From Ignavibacteriota bacterium (GTDB lineage Bacteria > Bacteroidota > Ignavibacteria > Ignavibacteriales > Melioribacteraceae), in assembly GCA_016716225.1 (NCBI GenBank), contig JADJWT010000001.1:1-64000 (forward strand): DNA of 64,000 bases. Direction: 5' to 3'. Below the pieces are notes generated by a model that did not search any database, was not told the origin of the DNA, and worked only from the letters and a program-made list of their open reading frames with translations. The position numbers and the translations under genes were made by a program. Below are positions 54,138-62,429 of this stretch, piece after piece (positions within the stretch are counted from its first letter, which is position 1; each line of letters opens with the position of its first letter).

Positions 54138-54240
54138 ATAGCGTGACAATTGTCTACCGTAGGTAGAAACGTCCGTTTGTTTTCGTTCTTTGAAATCATC
54201 TACAACTTTTTATTGACTTTTATCACAGTACCTGCTTAGC
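54138..54240 (-). repeat. attC-like site, copy B
   Basis: In the minus direction: GCTAAGCAGGTACTGTGA (from 54240) ... TTTCTACC-TAC-GGTAGA-CAATTG ... TCACGCTAT (to 54138). It begins four bases after the stop of the gene at 54245 and is aligned with copies A and C over its full length. The outer core on the far side is degenerate (GCTAT for GTTAT). Confidence 0.6.
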
Positions 54241-54244
54241 AAGC

Positions 54245-55264
54245 TTATTTTATTTTAATTTCTCTCCTTGCTCCCCCAACACTCAGTCCTTTATATTTTT
54301 CAAGCATGAATAAAATTGGTTTATCTATAATAACACCTTTTTTACTTGTGACTATATATTCTGGTTGCCATTTATTTGATTTGGTTTTAAAAATAAAACA
54401 TATTTTTGTAGGTTCGAGATCAGAGATATTCTCAATAAAATTGCATGCTGAAAAAGTTGCTTCAGGAATAGATTCAATAGCAACATCAATATTATCAGCA
54501 TTTTTATTATCAACAACCAAAAATATTTTACATTTTTTATATTCAGATTCAATTTCAGCAATAACTCGATTATAATTTTTATTTAACAATTTTATGAAAA
54601 AGTGTTTTTTTAAATAATAATAAAATTCATCTATTATTTTTACAGTTCGTTCTCCATAAGTTTCTAATATTTTTTTTGAAAAGGGATTGGCGAGTAAAAG
54701 AAATATTGTGGAGACAATTGTAAAAGTTGCGATAGGTTCTGCGGCTTTATAAAATCTATCTTCTATCGTTCTCGGAGAAAATTTAGGAAAATTTCTTATA
54801 AGATCATCATAATCATTTTTTTCAATTGAATAACTATCTAATGCTAAGTATATTTCAAAATTTTCTGTGACATTATTTACTTTAAAAAATGAAGATATAT
54901 TACTTAAAGAACTTAATCTAGTAAGTTTATCTTGATCGTAAATTCCGGTAATTCCATAAACAAAATATTCATCATCTTCCGAATCATAAAATAATTTACA
55001 ATCTATTACTCTTCCAATTGGAGGATAACTATTATCATGACCTAATAAAGTATAAAATGGTTCTTTTTGTACTTTTTCAACATATTTTTCTAAAAACTTC
55101 TTGGGAAGCTTTTCCCCTTGAGAATCTTTATTAGTTGTTACATATATACCTTCCATTAATTCTTTAAATTCTTCTTCAGGAAATAATTTAAGGTTTTCAA
55201 TATTTGATTTTATTATTGAACTATATTCTTTAAGTATCTTGTTATGTTTTTCAAAGTAGTCCAT
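54245..55264 (-). CDS. Cassette-borne protein of unknown function with one or two membrane helices
   Basis: 339 residues. The N-terminal 170 residues are soluble and acidic (FPEEEFKELMEGIYVTT, FYDSEDDEYFVYGITGIYDQ). A hydrophobic stretch AAEPIATFTIVSTIFLLLAN (about 178-198) is followed by a Lys-rich helical segment and a C-terminal alpha/beta domain (CKIFLVVDNKNADNIDVAIE) ending VSKKGVIIDK-like strands. No known family comes to mind. The stop codon is followed after four bases by attC-like copy B, and copy C precedes the gene. Being between a nuclease-like gene and small membrane proteins in a cassette array with defence genes, an antiphage role is conceivable. Confidence 0.55.
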   Translation of the reverse strand: MDYFEKHNKILKEYSSIIKSNIENLKLFPEEEFKELMEGIYVTTNKDSQGEKLPKKFLEKYVEKVQKEPFYTLLGHDNSYPPIGRVIDCKLFYDSEDDEYFVYGITGIYDQDKLTRLSSLSNISSFFKVNNVTENFEIYLALDSYSIEKNDYDDLIRNFPKFSPRTIEDRFYKAAEPIATFTIVSTIFLLLANPFSKKILETYGERTVKIIDEFYYYLKKHFFIKLLNKNYNRVIAEIESEYKKCKIFLVVDNKNADNIDVAIESIPEATFSACNFIENISDLEPTKICFIFKTKSNKWQPEYIVTSKKGVIIDKPILFMLEKYKGLSVGGARREIKIK

Positions 55265-55291
55265 TTAATCCACTTAATTTTTTTTTTGCTT

Positions 55292-55400
55292 GCTAACGGT
55301 GGCGCACTTGTCTACCGCTAGTTAGATACATGCGTTATGTTTTTATTCTTTGAAATCATCAATAACTTTATATTTACTTTTGTCACTGTACCTGGTTAAC
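55292..55400 (-). repeat. attC-like site, copy C
   Basis: In the minus direction: GGTTAACCAGGTACAGTG (from 55401) ... ATCTAAC-TAGC-GGTAGA-CAAGTG ... CACCGTTAGC (to 55292). The stop codon TAA of the gene at 55396 lies inside the first core GGTTAACC, a usual trait of cassette genes. Outer ends TTAAC/GTTAG pair. Confidence 0.65.
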
Positions 55401-56421
55401 CAGTTCTTTCTAAAAAGTTAGACAACCAATCCTCATCTAACTTTAACTTTATCATTCTTTGAATACCACCAATCTTTCCAGATATATGTATAAATGAAAA
55501 TCTTTCTCTTTTTATATTAGCAATTTCAGTCCTATCATTTAGCTCATCAAGAACATGCACAATTTCCTTGGGTAAATTGAATTCTAATTTGAAATAATCA
55601 GGCGAATTGGAGTTAATAAAACTTGGAGAAAAATACCAAGAACTACGGTCATAACTATAGATTTTACATTTAATTTCATCTGTTTCAGCAAACAAGTTTG
55701 CAGGCAAAGATCTCTCAGAGATTAGGTGAAGAGGGTAACGCCCTTGTAACATACCGAAATATGAACCATTAATGCGGTTAAAATTATTCTTTATTTCATC
55801 TACCTTAGAACGGCCGCTTTCAGAAAATATTTCAGAATATTGATTTTGATTGGCTATTATACTTGCAAAATCATTACGCAATACTTTAATGCTTTCAATA
55901 TTCTCAATATTTATAAAATCTACTTCTTCAAGAGATAAAAGAGTATCAGAAATTGGCTGCATTATTGGGACATATTCGTATGTTATCAAAAATATTTGGT
56001 GTGCAATTGAAAAACGCTGGGCACCTAAAGTATAATTACTTGTTGAAAATATTGCAGAATGATAATTAAATCGTTGCACTTGCAATTCGCTATCAGTCCC
56101 CGTTCTATAAGTAAAATAGTTTTCTTGTATATCTTTTAATACGCCTAAAGCATTTCTTGGTATTTCTATCCCAACAGAACGGTTGTGTTTATAGCATTTT
56201 GCTTCAAGTAACAATCTCAATGGATACATAAAAGCGGGTGTGTAGGTTAATGAAGCAAGTGCATCTATTTGATGCCATTCTCCTCTTCCACATACTTCTA
56301 TACCAGAGTGACTATTTCTAATCCCATCACCAGATGAATTAATTGTTTCATAGCCAACATTATCAAGCAATTTTAGTATTAACTCTTCAAGTAGTGCACC
56401 ACGAATTTGAGATAAGGTCAT
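55396..56421 (-). CDS. PD-(D/E)XK (Mrr-like) nuclease-like protein, cassette gene
   Basis: 341 residues. The N-terminal 110 residues show a restriction-endonuclease fold: RGALLEELILKLLDNVGYE (helix with Glu), GRGEWHQIDALAS (catalytic Asp) and RLLLEAKCYK (E-x-K). The rest (to 341) has no recognised domain; FSFIHISGKIGGIQRMIKL suggests a beta region. Such proteins cut foreign or damaged DNA, or, without partners, may act as abortive-infection effectors. It is a one-gene cassette between two attC-like sites; the stop is inside the attC core. Confidence 0.6.
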   Translation of the reverse strand: MTLSQIRGALLEELILKLLDNVGYETINSSGDGIRNSHSGIEVCGRGEWHQIDALASLTYTPAFMYPLRLLLEAKCYKHNRSVGIEIPRNALGVLKDIQENYFTYRTGTDSELQVQRFNYHSAIFSTSNYTLGAQRFSIAHQIFLITYEYVPIMQPISDTLLSLEEVDFINIENIESIKVLRNDFASIIANQNQYSEIFSESGRSKVDEIKNNFNRINGSYFGMLQGRYPLHLISERSLPANLFAETDEIKCKIYSYDRSSWYFSPSFINSNSPDYFKLEFNLPKEIVHVLDELNDRTEIANIKRERFSFIHISGKIGGIQRMIKLKLDEDWLSNFLERTG

Positions 56422-56446
56422 AAATTTACTCTATGTTATTAAACTA

Positions 56447-56623
56447 GCTAACTTAGATGCCGATAATCGGCTCCCCGGAACAGTAATGCCACTTAATTTA
56501 CAACTGCCAATTATTTTTAAAACATATATTTTATAGAACTACTTTACAAAGCAACATTGCACGGAAGAACAAAACCAATAATTACAATGTGAAAATGACG
56601 TCCGCTTGATTGGCGGGTTAGGC
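56447..56623 (-). repeat. attC-like site with GCCTAAC core
   Basis: In the minus direction: GCCTAACCCGCCAATCAAGC (from 56623) ... GCCGATTATCGGCATCTAAG, TTAGC (to 56447). GCCTAAC agrees fully with the R'' consensus RYYYAAC. The two arms share TAAC, GCC.AT and GG segments in inverted order. It begins eight bases after the stop of the KTSC gene and is related to the interrupted site at 50765-50969 (AATGCCA, GCTAATC and CCGGA-like segments). Confidence 0.6.
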
Positions 56624-56630
56624 ATTTTCT

Positions 56631-56846
56631 TTAACCAACTCTATTTTCCGTATATTGCCCTTTGATGTTAGCTAAAAAATATTTTCCTAATGAACCAGAT
56701 GACATAAATTCATAGTAAGTGCTTTCTTGAACATCATAATACTGCCAAATAGCACCACCATTTTTGAATTCAAGCTCTAAAGTTCCAGAATTAGAATCAT
56801 AGCCTACACTTGTAATCATAGACGAATCTACATATTCTCTATCCAT
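56631..56846 (-). CDS. KTSC-domain protein linked to SIR2-HerA
   Basis: 71 residues, almost all one KTSC domain: VDSSMITSVGYDSNSGTLEL, then EFKNGGAIWQYYDV and STYYEFMSSGSLGKYFLANI. The family is named after a Lys/Thr/Ser/Cys pattern and is thought to bind nucleic acid or proteins. Its ATG shares one base with the stop of the HerA gene (TAATG), so it is translated with it. It is the third gene of the SIR2-HerA cassette. Its role in the system is unknown. Confidence 0.75.
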   Translation of the reverse strand: MDREYVDSSMITSVGYDSNSGTLELEFKNGGAIWQYYDVQESTYYEFMSSGSLGKYFLANIKGQYTENRVG

Positions 56847-58606
56847 TAGAATTTTTGCTCCCTAATTCTTTTTATTACAGTTTTATAGTTTTCAATATTC
56901 TGTGGATGCTTTTTACTCCAACCATCAACAAGTTCAGGGTCAGAGCTTGTTGGTCTAGGATTGTTTAATTCAATTCTAACTCTAGAAGGAATTTTAATAG
57001 CTTCACCAACGATAATTGCTTCCCCAGTCCGCAACGCAGGCAATAGATTTATTAAGCTATTTAGATTGTCTGGAGCCGAATTCTTTACAACAGATTGATC
57101 ACCCGAATTTGTCAAACGCAAAGCAATAAAAGTTCCAACTTGAGCCAAAATGGTTTCAGATATTTCGGAAGGACGTTGAGATATTACTAATGCACCAAGA
57201 CCAAATTTTCGCCCCTCTTTAAATATTTTTTCAACAGCTACTTTAGAATAGCTATTGTTTTCATTTTTATTCAAATATGTATGGGCTTCTTCAAATGCTA
57301 ATAGCAAACATCTGTTTTTCCCAGTGTAAGTTTCATTTCTACCCCAAAACATACTATCATAAACAAATCGTGTGATTAAACCAATCGTAATGTCAAGAAC
57401 TTCAAAAGGAACATTGCTTAAATCTAAGATAGCTAATTTATTTTCGCTGCCAATCCATTCATTAAGTAAATTACTCAAATCCTTTCTTGAGTCAATGTCT
57501 TTGTAATCGCCAGGATTAAACAAGAAATCATAACGACTATCTTTAATTCTTGATAATAATTTTTTTTCATAATTGTAAAAATCTTGATGTTTTGATTTAT
57601 ATGGTTCAGTTGCTCCCATTGTGTAAGGTGTAAATTTAGCACCTAACAAATATTCATAATTGCTTTCTTCTAACAACTTGGCAGTCTCTCTTGTTTGATC
57701 ATCTTTGTTTGATTTTGAGAATGTAGCATTTAGCCACCAATTCATTTCATACCATATTTTCCTAATATTAAACGGAATTGGAGAATCTGCTGTAATAAAA
57801 TTAGGATCAATATCCCCATCTTTTAATTTGAAATTTTCTTTTTTGAATTTTGTAATGAGTTCGCGAAATAACCGATGTTCAGGTCTTTGGTCATCCGATG
57901 GTTTTGCGCCAACAAGAAAATAAGCTAACTCATCAAAATTCATTAACCAAAAAGGAATGAATAATGGATTTGTGTCATCTTTAATTTTAAATACTGTTGC
58001 GTCAGGAAAAGCGGTGGAATATTCTCCGTGTGGATCAACCAAAATTACTCTTGAGCCTTCATAATCATTTAAAATTGCTTTAAGAATACTAACAGTTGTA
58101 TTAGACTTGCCACTCCCAGTAGAACCTAAAATTGCACTATGTCTTAAAACAAGTTTATGAAGATTCGCATAAACAGAAAGATTCTCTGAAGAAGAATGCT
58201 TTCCTATTTCGATAGAGCCAATATCCTTATTACCATAAATATCAAACAGATCTTTTTCGATTACTAAATGAACTTCATCGTTTATAGTTGGATATGTCCC
58301 AATACCTTTCTCGAATTCGCTATCGCCAATTTTTTCGCCAACAAGTTGAACGGTCAAATAACGAGAACCTATATCATAGCGAATATTTTCATCTAATTTA
58401 CTTGGAGTATTACTAACAGATGAAACGATTCCATAAATTATGATATTGCCAATTGGGATTTTCACAAATGTTCCAATTTGACCAATTTTATAAAGTCTAC
58501 CATTTATTATAGGAGCCGCTGAAGGGATATCATTCGATACTTCAACTTCAATTGTTTCAGAATCCACTCGTATTATTGAGCCCAAATATGTAATGTCATT
58601 TTTCAT
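56846..58606 (-). CDS. herA: HerA-like ATPase of a SIR2-HerA antiphage system
   Basis: 586 residues. The HAS-barrel-like N-terminus (to about 110) is followed by a HerA/FtsK-type motor: Walker A GSTGSGKSN at 161-169 (K167), RVILVDPHGEYST, and Walker B CLLLAFEEAHTYL near residue 435, then GRKFGLGALVISQRPSEIS. HerA is a hexameric DNA translocase or helicase. With an adjacent SIR2 NADase it forms the known SIR2-HerA defence complex. The SIR2 stop overlaps its ATG by four bases. Motifs are intact and the length is normal. Confidence 0.88.
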   Translation of the reverse strand: MKNDITYLGSIIRVDSETIEVEVSNDIPSAAPIINGRLYKIGQIGTFVKIPIGNIIIYGIVSSVSNTPSKLDENIRYDIGSRYLTVQLVGEKIGDSEFEKGIGTYPTINDEVHLVIEKDLFDIYGNKDIGSIEIGKHSSSENLSVYANLHKLVLRHSAILGSTGSGKSNTTVSILKAILNDYEGSRVILVDPHGEYSTAFPDATVFKIKDDTNPLFIPFWLMNFDELAYFLVGAKPSDDQRPEHRLFRELITKFKKENFKLKDGDIDPNFITADSPIPFNIRKIWYEMNWWLNATFSKSNKDDQTRETAKLLEESNYEYLLGAKFTPYTMGATEPYKSKHQDFYNYEKKLLSRIKDSRYDFLFNPGDYKDIDSRKDLSNLLNEWIGSENKLAILDLSNVPFEVLDITIGLITRFVYDSMFWGRNETYTGKNRCLLLAFEEAHTYLNKNENNSYSKVAVEKIFKEGRKFGLGALVISQRPSEISETILAQVGTFIALRLTNSGDQSVVKNSAPDNLNSLINLLPALRTGEAIIVGEAIKIPSRVRIELNNPRPTSSDPELVDGWSKKHPQNIENYKTVIKRIREQKF

Positions 58607-59796
58607 TTTAACGTTTTCTCGATGGTTTCTTTTTTACCAGAATTTATAAGAAGAAAATCAACAAGTTTATTAAAATCACCAATGAGCATTTTATTATTTG
58701 CTTCATCCCAATAATGTGCAAATTCTTCATTTGTTTTTAATTCATTCTTATCGAATTTCCATTCACCCAATTCTCCATTTATGATCGCTTTTGTTGGACC
58801 ATAGACATTTAAATTTAGGTAGGATGCTGTGAGATTGTGAAGTTTTTCAACCTCTTCATCTTTGTAAAAGAACACAATCCCAAATAAACGATTATTTTCA
58901 CGAAGACAACTAAAAACAATATCGTTTATATGTTGATCGGAAAATGAATATCCAGTAAATATGAAAAGAAGTTCACCATTTGATAAATAATTTTTTAGTC
59001 TATCAAAGTATGCTATAAATGGTTGCTTCCTAGAGCTGTCGTATTTATCCTTTGATGGATAAATAACTAATTCGTTTTCATATTTATTAATATCTGCAAT
59101 CTTTCCGATCCTTATAATCCTTTGTGAATTAACTTTAGTTTCGTTTTTCCAAAACCAACTCAAGGAACCGTGTATCTTCCAAAGTCGTATCCAATTTTTG
59201 GTTAGGTCGGTATTGTATATTAAATGGTCAATACTTGATTGTAAAAAGAATGGTTCGTAAGATCCAACGAATCCATCGAAGTAAGGAATTTGATTTGTTT
59301 CAAGAGACTTCTCAATTATTAGATCATAATTTGTAGTAAATATTTCCTTAGAAAACTCACGATTTAAAAGACTTAACCAAGCGAAAAATTTTTTTGTTGC
59401 ATCAAAATTTGCAACTTCTTCTTTAGCTAAAATTATTTTATAAATATTCTTGCAAATTTGAATGTCGGTGTTTTTTGCAGTCTCGCCATTAATTCCTTGA
59501 TATTCCTTTGACTTTTGTTCATTTGTTAACTCTCGTATTCTACGAAGATGGTTTAATATATCTTCAATGTTTACTTCTCTATCAAGGATAGTTGTTTTTA
59601 GTTCCGTTATAAGCAGATTAAAAGTATTTAGTTCATCTTTTTCTAATTGTGAACCTACATCATTTGTAAGTTGCACAATATTTGGGATTCCTAAAGCACA
59701 GGAGGAACCAGCACCAAAAAAGAAGCCTATATTCTTTGAATATGAGAGTTGAGTTTTCAATTCTCTTATTTCTCTTACCAGATTAATAACAGACAT
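58603..59796 (-). CDS. SIR2-family NADase of a SIR2-HerA antiphage system
   Basis: 397 residues. The NAD-binding Rossmann core is visible: IGFFFGAGSSCALGIPNIVQ near the start, EIFTTNYDLIIEKSLE (N156), the catalytic His in RLWKIHGSLSWF (H209), and ELLFIFTGYSFSDQHINDIV. Defence SIR2 proteins cleave NAD+ on infection and stop phage growth by energy loss; with HerA they form a large complex. It overlaps herA by four bases. The attC-like end GTTAGGC lies about 50 bp upstream of the start, so the three genes form one cassette. Confidence 0.88.
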   Translation of the reverse strand: MSVINLVREIRELKTQLSYSKNIGFFFGAGSSCALGIPNIVQLTNDVGSQLEKDELNTFNLLITELKTTILDREVNIEDILNHLRRIRELTNEQKSKEYQGINGETAKNTDIQICKNIYKIILAKEEVANFDATKKFFAWLSLLNREFSKEIFTTNYDLIIEKSLETNQIPYFDGFVGSYEPFFLQSSIDHLIYNTDLTKNWIRLWKIHGSLSWFWKNETKVNSQRIIRIGKIADINKYENELVIYPSKDKYDSSRKQPFIAYFDRLKNYLSNGELLFIFTGYSFSDQHINDIVFSCLRENNRLFGIVFFYKDEEVEKLHNLTASYLNLNVYGPTKAIINGELGEWKFDKNELKTNEEFAHYWDEANNKMLIGDFNKLVDFLLINSGKKETIEKTLK

Positions 59797-59847
59797 AATA
59801 ATTCCGTATTTATTTAAATATTATTTATGTGTATCAATTAACAAAAT

Positions 59848-60130
59848 GCCTAACGATTTCTATCTTACGACCTGAAAAAAATAAAATATTAAAAAATGAT
59901 ATTTAATAAGTGTACCCTTTCTCTTCAAATTATATTTTTAATTTTCCCAAAATAAAAATAAGGAGTCAATATAATGAACACCAAAGTCATCGAAGAAAAA
60001 AGGCACTTTGTTCATAACAAAATAATAATTGGCTTAAATTACAAATTTAACTATTGGATTTTTCCTACTTCTCACTTGGATGCACCAACTGGACTATAGG
60101 CACCTCAAGGCACACGATTTGTTTGTTATG
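59848..60130 (-). repeat. attC-like region with GTTAGGC end and a block shared with 53677-53825
   Basis: In the minus direction it starts CCATAACAAACAAATCGTG (from 60130), whose TAA is the stop codon of the gene at 60126, and ends AATCGTTAGGC (to 59848), a perfect GTTRRRY core. A second inner end GTTATG near 60017 could close a shorter site of about 115 bp. The part 59855-59985 is nearly identical to 53677-53825. A plus-strand frame with AAGGAG and ATG at 59973 (MNTKVIEEKRHFVHNKIIIG) of about 42 codons lies inside; I doubt it is a gene. Confidence 0.5.
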
Positions 60131-60995
60131 GCTCTTTTTCAATGTTATATTTTAAGCTAAATGTAAGATAATTACTTGATTCTACTTTTCCTCGAAATGC
60201 CATATTGTAAAAATAAAATGCATCTTTATAGGTTCTATTAAATAATTCTGCACCACCAGTAAATAGCTGACCAGTAATTTTTTCTTTTCTTTTGTATTCG
60301 TATGTTAAAGTAATTTCATAGGTTTTACTATCATTACGAAATAATCTTTGATCTAAATCAATTGGAGAATACTCAGTTTTTGAGTGAGGAAATATTTCAA
60401 TAAAATCAGTTGAATCTGGAATAGTTTTCATTCCCAAACAATCATAAAATAATTTATGTATTGGCTTTTTTCCAATTTCTTCATTTTCAATATTTATATA
60501 CGACATTACAATACAATCAATTGTTTTAATGACGTAAATTGGAAAGTCTGATTGATTCTCAAAAGTAGAAAAAACATATAAAACGTTATTTATATATTTT
60601 ATACTATCCAAATGAATTCTTAAAATTTCACTTGGTAAGAATTTGGTTAATTTGGAATGATATTTTTCGATTTCCGTATCAATTGGAATAAAAGGAACAA
60701 ATTTTTTCAAATCTATATCTAAATTAACAATTTGATTAATTGAATCAATAATAATATCTTTTTCATATTTTGGATAAAACATAGTGGGAATCGTTAACTT
60801 ATATTTACCAATAGGCAGATTTTTAATTTCATAAAAACCCAAAGAATCTGTAATTGTCCCAAATTCCGTTTTTATCAAAACAACGCTAACATATTCGAGA
60901 GGCTCTTTACTATCGAGGTCTTTTATAGTTCCTTTGATTGTTCCACCAATAAGAATTTCAGACATCAATATTATTATTAAAATAAATATTTTCAT
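60126..60995 (-). CDS. Exported protein with carboxypeptidase-regulatory-like domain, cassette gene
   Basis: About 289 residues from ATG 60995 (M of MKIFILIIILMSEILIGGT); the longer frame from 61028 has no signal. After the signal peptide comes a beta-sandwich CarboxypepD_reg-like domain (GTIKDLDSKEPLEYVSVVLI, GFYEIKNLPIGKYKLTI), then a second beta-rich region to the end. Such domains are common in outer-membrane and periplasmic proteins of this bacterial group. The stop codon is inside the first core of the attC-like site that follows. A small frame (60992-61153) overlaps its start by four bases. Confidence 0.65.
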   Translation of the reverse strand: MKIFILIIILMSEILIGGTIKGTIKDLDSKEPLEYVSVVLIKTEFGTITDSLGFYEIKNLPIGKYKLTIPTMFYPKYEKDIIIDSINQIVNLDIDLKKFVPFIPIDTEIEKYHSKLTKFLPSEILRIHLDSIKYINNVLYVFSTFENQSDFPIYVIKTIDCIVMSYINIENEEIGKKPIHKLFYDCLGMKTIPDSTDFIEIFPHSKTEYSPIDLDQRLFRNDSKTYEITLTYEYKRKEKITGQLFTGGAELFNRTYKDAFYFYNMAFRGKVESSNYLTFSLKYNIEKEP

Positions 60996-61153
60996 ATTAG
61001 AGCCATAGCATATATAATTAGGCGCCAAGCGCCGTTAATTAATTTTTCTTCTATCAGCAAACTTTTTTTGCTAAATTCTTTACAGCTTTTTCCACTTTTT
61101 AACGTCTTGTATGCATAGCAAATCGCCATTCTTATATTTTTATAACTAATCAT
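60992..61153 (-). CDS. Possible 53-residue protein overlapping the next start
   Basis: ATG 61153 reads MISYKNIRMAICYAYKTLKS, continues with GKSCKEFSKKSLLIEEKLIN, and ends ALI at a TGA overlapping the ATG of the next gene (ATGA). The middle is a credible amphipathic helix pair. The last part is read through the GC-rich hairpin GGCGC-TTG-GCGCC (61022-61034), itself attC-like (TTAACGGCGCTTGGCGCC). Overlap suggests coupling, but the frame may be fortuitous. Confidence 0.3.
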   Translation of the reverse strand: MISYKNIRMAICYAYKTLKSGKSCKEFSKKSLLIEEKLINGAWRLIIYAMALI

Positions 61154-61302
61154 TTATTTCTCTTTTTTAACCTTTTCCTACAGCTTCGCACCCTTACCCA
61201 CATGTAATCTTTTTTAATTTAATTTTTATTCAAACTTTTATTTTGCAAAAACCTATTATGCACAAAGCAGTAATAATTTTTTGCTTTTTGTTTTGCTCAT
61301 TG

Positions 61303-61542
61303 TTAAATAAATATTTTCATTTCAACTAATTTATTTTTTAAAATATTTTTCAAATAAAAGACAAATAATGAAATATCTTTTCTAGTTAAGACTAAAATAT
61401 TTGAATTATTTTTTAATCCAATTGTGAAAGTATTTATTTTTCTTAATATGCGTGTTATACTTGGTAAAAGATATGTAGGTGAGTTTTTTCTAATTTGGCT
61501 TTCAAGTCTTGGTATGTATAGGAGTCGCATTTCACCACTCAA
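61303..61542 (-). CDS. Doubtful small basic protein
   Basis: 79 residues (MSGEMRLLYIPRLESQIRKN and on), basic with hydrophobic patches, no motif or ribosome site that convinces. It could be a remnant of a larger gene at the edge of the cassette array. I list it because no better reading of this stretch exists. 61154-61302 shows nothing. Confidence 0.25.
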   Translation of the reverse strand: MSGEMRLLYIPRLESQIRKNSPTYLLPSITRILRKINTFTIGLKNNSNILVLTRKDISLFVFYLKNILKNKLVEMKIFI

Positions 61543-61682
61543 TTAATTAAATAATTGACTTGACCCCCACTCAAAAATAATAATTTTATTACAATTTATT
61601 TATAAAATATTTTTTTCTATAATATTTCATATTTGTATTTCTTCTCTAATTAAAAATAAAATATATTTTTTAATTATATTAA

Positions 61683-61720
61683 ATTAAAACGAGATCTTCA
61701 TTGAAAGATCTCGTTTTAAT
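61683..61720. terminator. Strong bidirectional rho-independent terminator
   Basis: ATTAAAACGAGATCTT (61683-61698), loop CATTGA, AAGATCTCGTTTTAAT (61705-61720): a perfect 16-bp stem with A-run and T-run on its two sides. It lies seven bases after the stop of the amidotransferase gene and insulates this operon from the region to its left. Confidence 0.85.
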
Positions 61721-61727
61721 TTTTACT

Positions 61728-62429
61728 TTAAAAAATCCCTATTTCAGTTGCAAATTTTTGCATGCATCCATAACAAGTTTCATTTACCACTTCCCTTTCT
61801 TCAAGTAATTCTATTCCGCAGTATTGGCAAAATTCGTAGTCTAGTAAATCGTGTGTCCAAGTTATGTTTAGTTGTTTTAGGAATGGCAGTTCGCAGTAAC
61901 TGTAATTGCTGTACCAGTTTCCTTTTTTGTCCCAATGTCCAAGGTGTTCGTTTATTATCCAGTATTTGCCGTGGTTGTTCATAAATAGTAGTTTTGATCT
62001 TTCTACATATCTAGAGATCAATTCAACTAATGCATGGTTGTTTAGGAAGTTTTGTGGTAGTTGTTTTAGTATTTTTTGGTTGAATGCTATTGTGTCGCTG
62101 ATTTTAGATTTTTTCTGCAGCAGTATGTTTATTATTCCGTTGTGCATGAATGCCAGGTTTTCATTTACGTTGAAAGGATGAATATTATAAATATCTATGT
62201 TTCCGGATGTTGCTATTCTGAAGTGAAGTGCAATTTTTGTTTTCTTAAATTCTTTTCTTAGTGTTGAGTAATATTCATAAAACGTATTGAAGTTTTTCAG
62301 TTCTTTGAAGATGTTTATTTTTCCATCTATTGCATACATCATTCCGGCTCCGTCGCTGTTGGTTTGCCAGCATTCGTTTAACAGCTCTTTTGTTAAGTGT
62401 TCTTTTGTGTTTAATATTATTATGCACAT
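61728..62429 (-). CDS. Class II glutamine amidotransferase-like protein
   Basis: 233 residues from ATG 62429, which has GGAGTC eight bases upstream; the longer frame is rejected because MCIIIL places Cys2 at the N-terminus, the catalytic nucleophile of the Ntn-hydrolase GATase II fold. Other fold features are NSDGAGMMYAIDGKINIFK, ALHFRIATSGNIDIYNIHPF and NLAFMHNGIIN. Two C-terminal zinc-knuckle pairs follow (CQYCGIELLEE, CYGC). It overlaps the amidoligase gene by 10 bp. It probably releases ammonia from glutamine, or removes an amide, for the ligase. Confidence 0.8.
   Translation of the reverse strand: MCIIILNTKEHLTKELLNECWQTNSDGAGMMYAIDGKINIFKELKNFNTFYEYYSTLRKEFKKTKIALHFRIATSGNIDIYNIHPFNVNENLAFMHNGIINILLQKKSKISDTIAFNQKILKQLPQNFLNNHALVELISRYVERSKLLFMNNHGKYWIINEHLGHWDKKGNWYSNYSYCELPFLKQLNITWTHDLLDYEFCQYCGIELLEEREVVNETCYGCMQKFATEIGIF

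Noticed and set aside
48332..55330. Recurrent TCTACC-NNN-GGTAGA sequences as a CRISPR-like array
   Set aside because: The copies are about 1 kb apart, lie after genes and are parts of longer attC-like repeats; there are no regular spacers.
59973..60101. Plus-strand 42-codon frame MNTKVIEEKRHFVHNKIIIG with a ribosome-like site
   Set aside because: It lies within an attC-like region, opposite to all neighbours, and the repeat copy at 53800 does not keep the frame.
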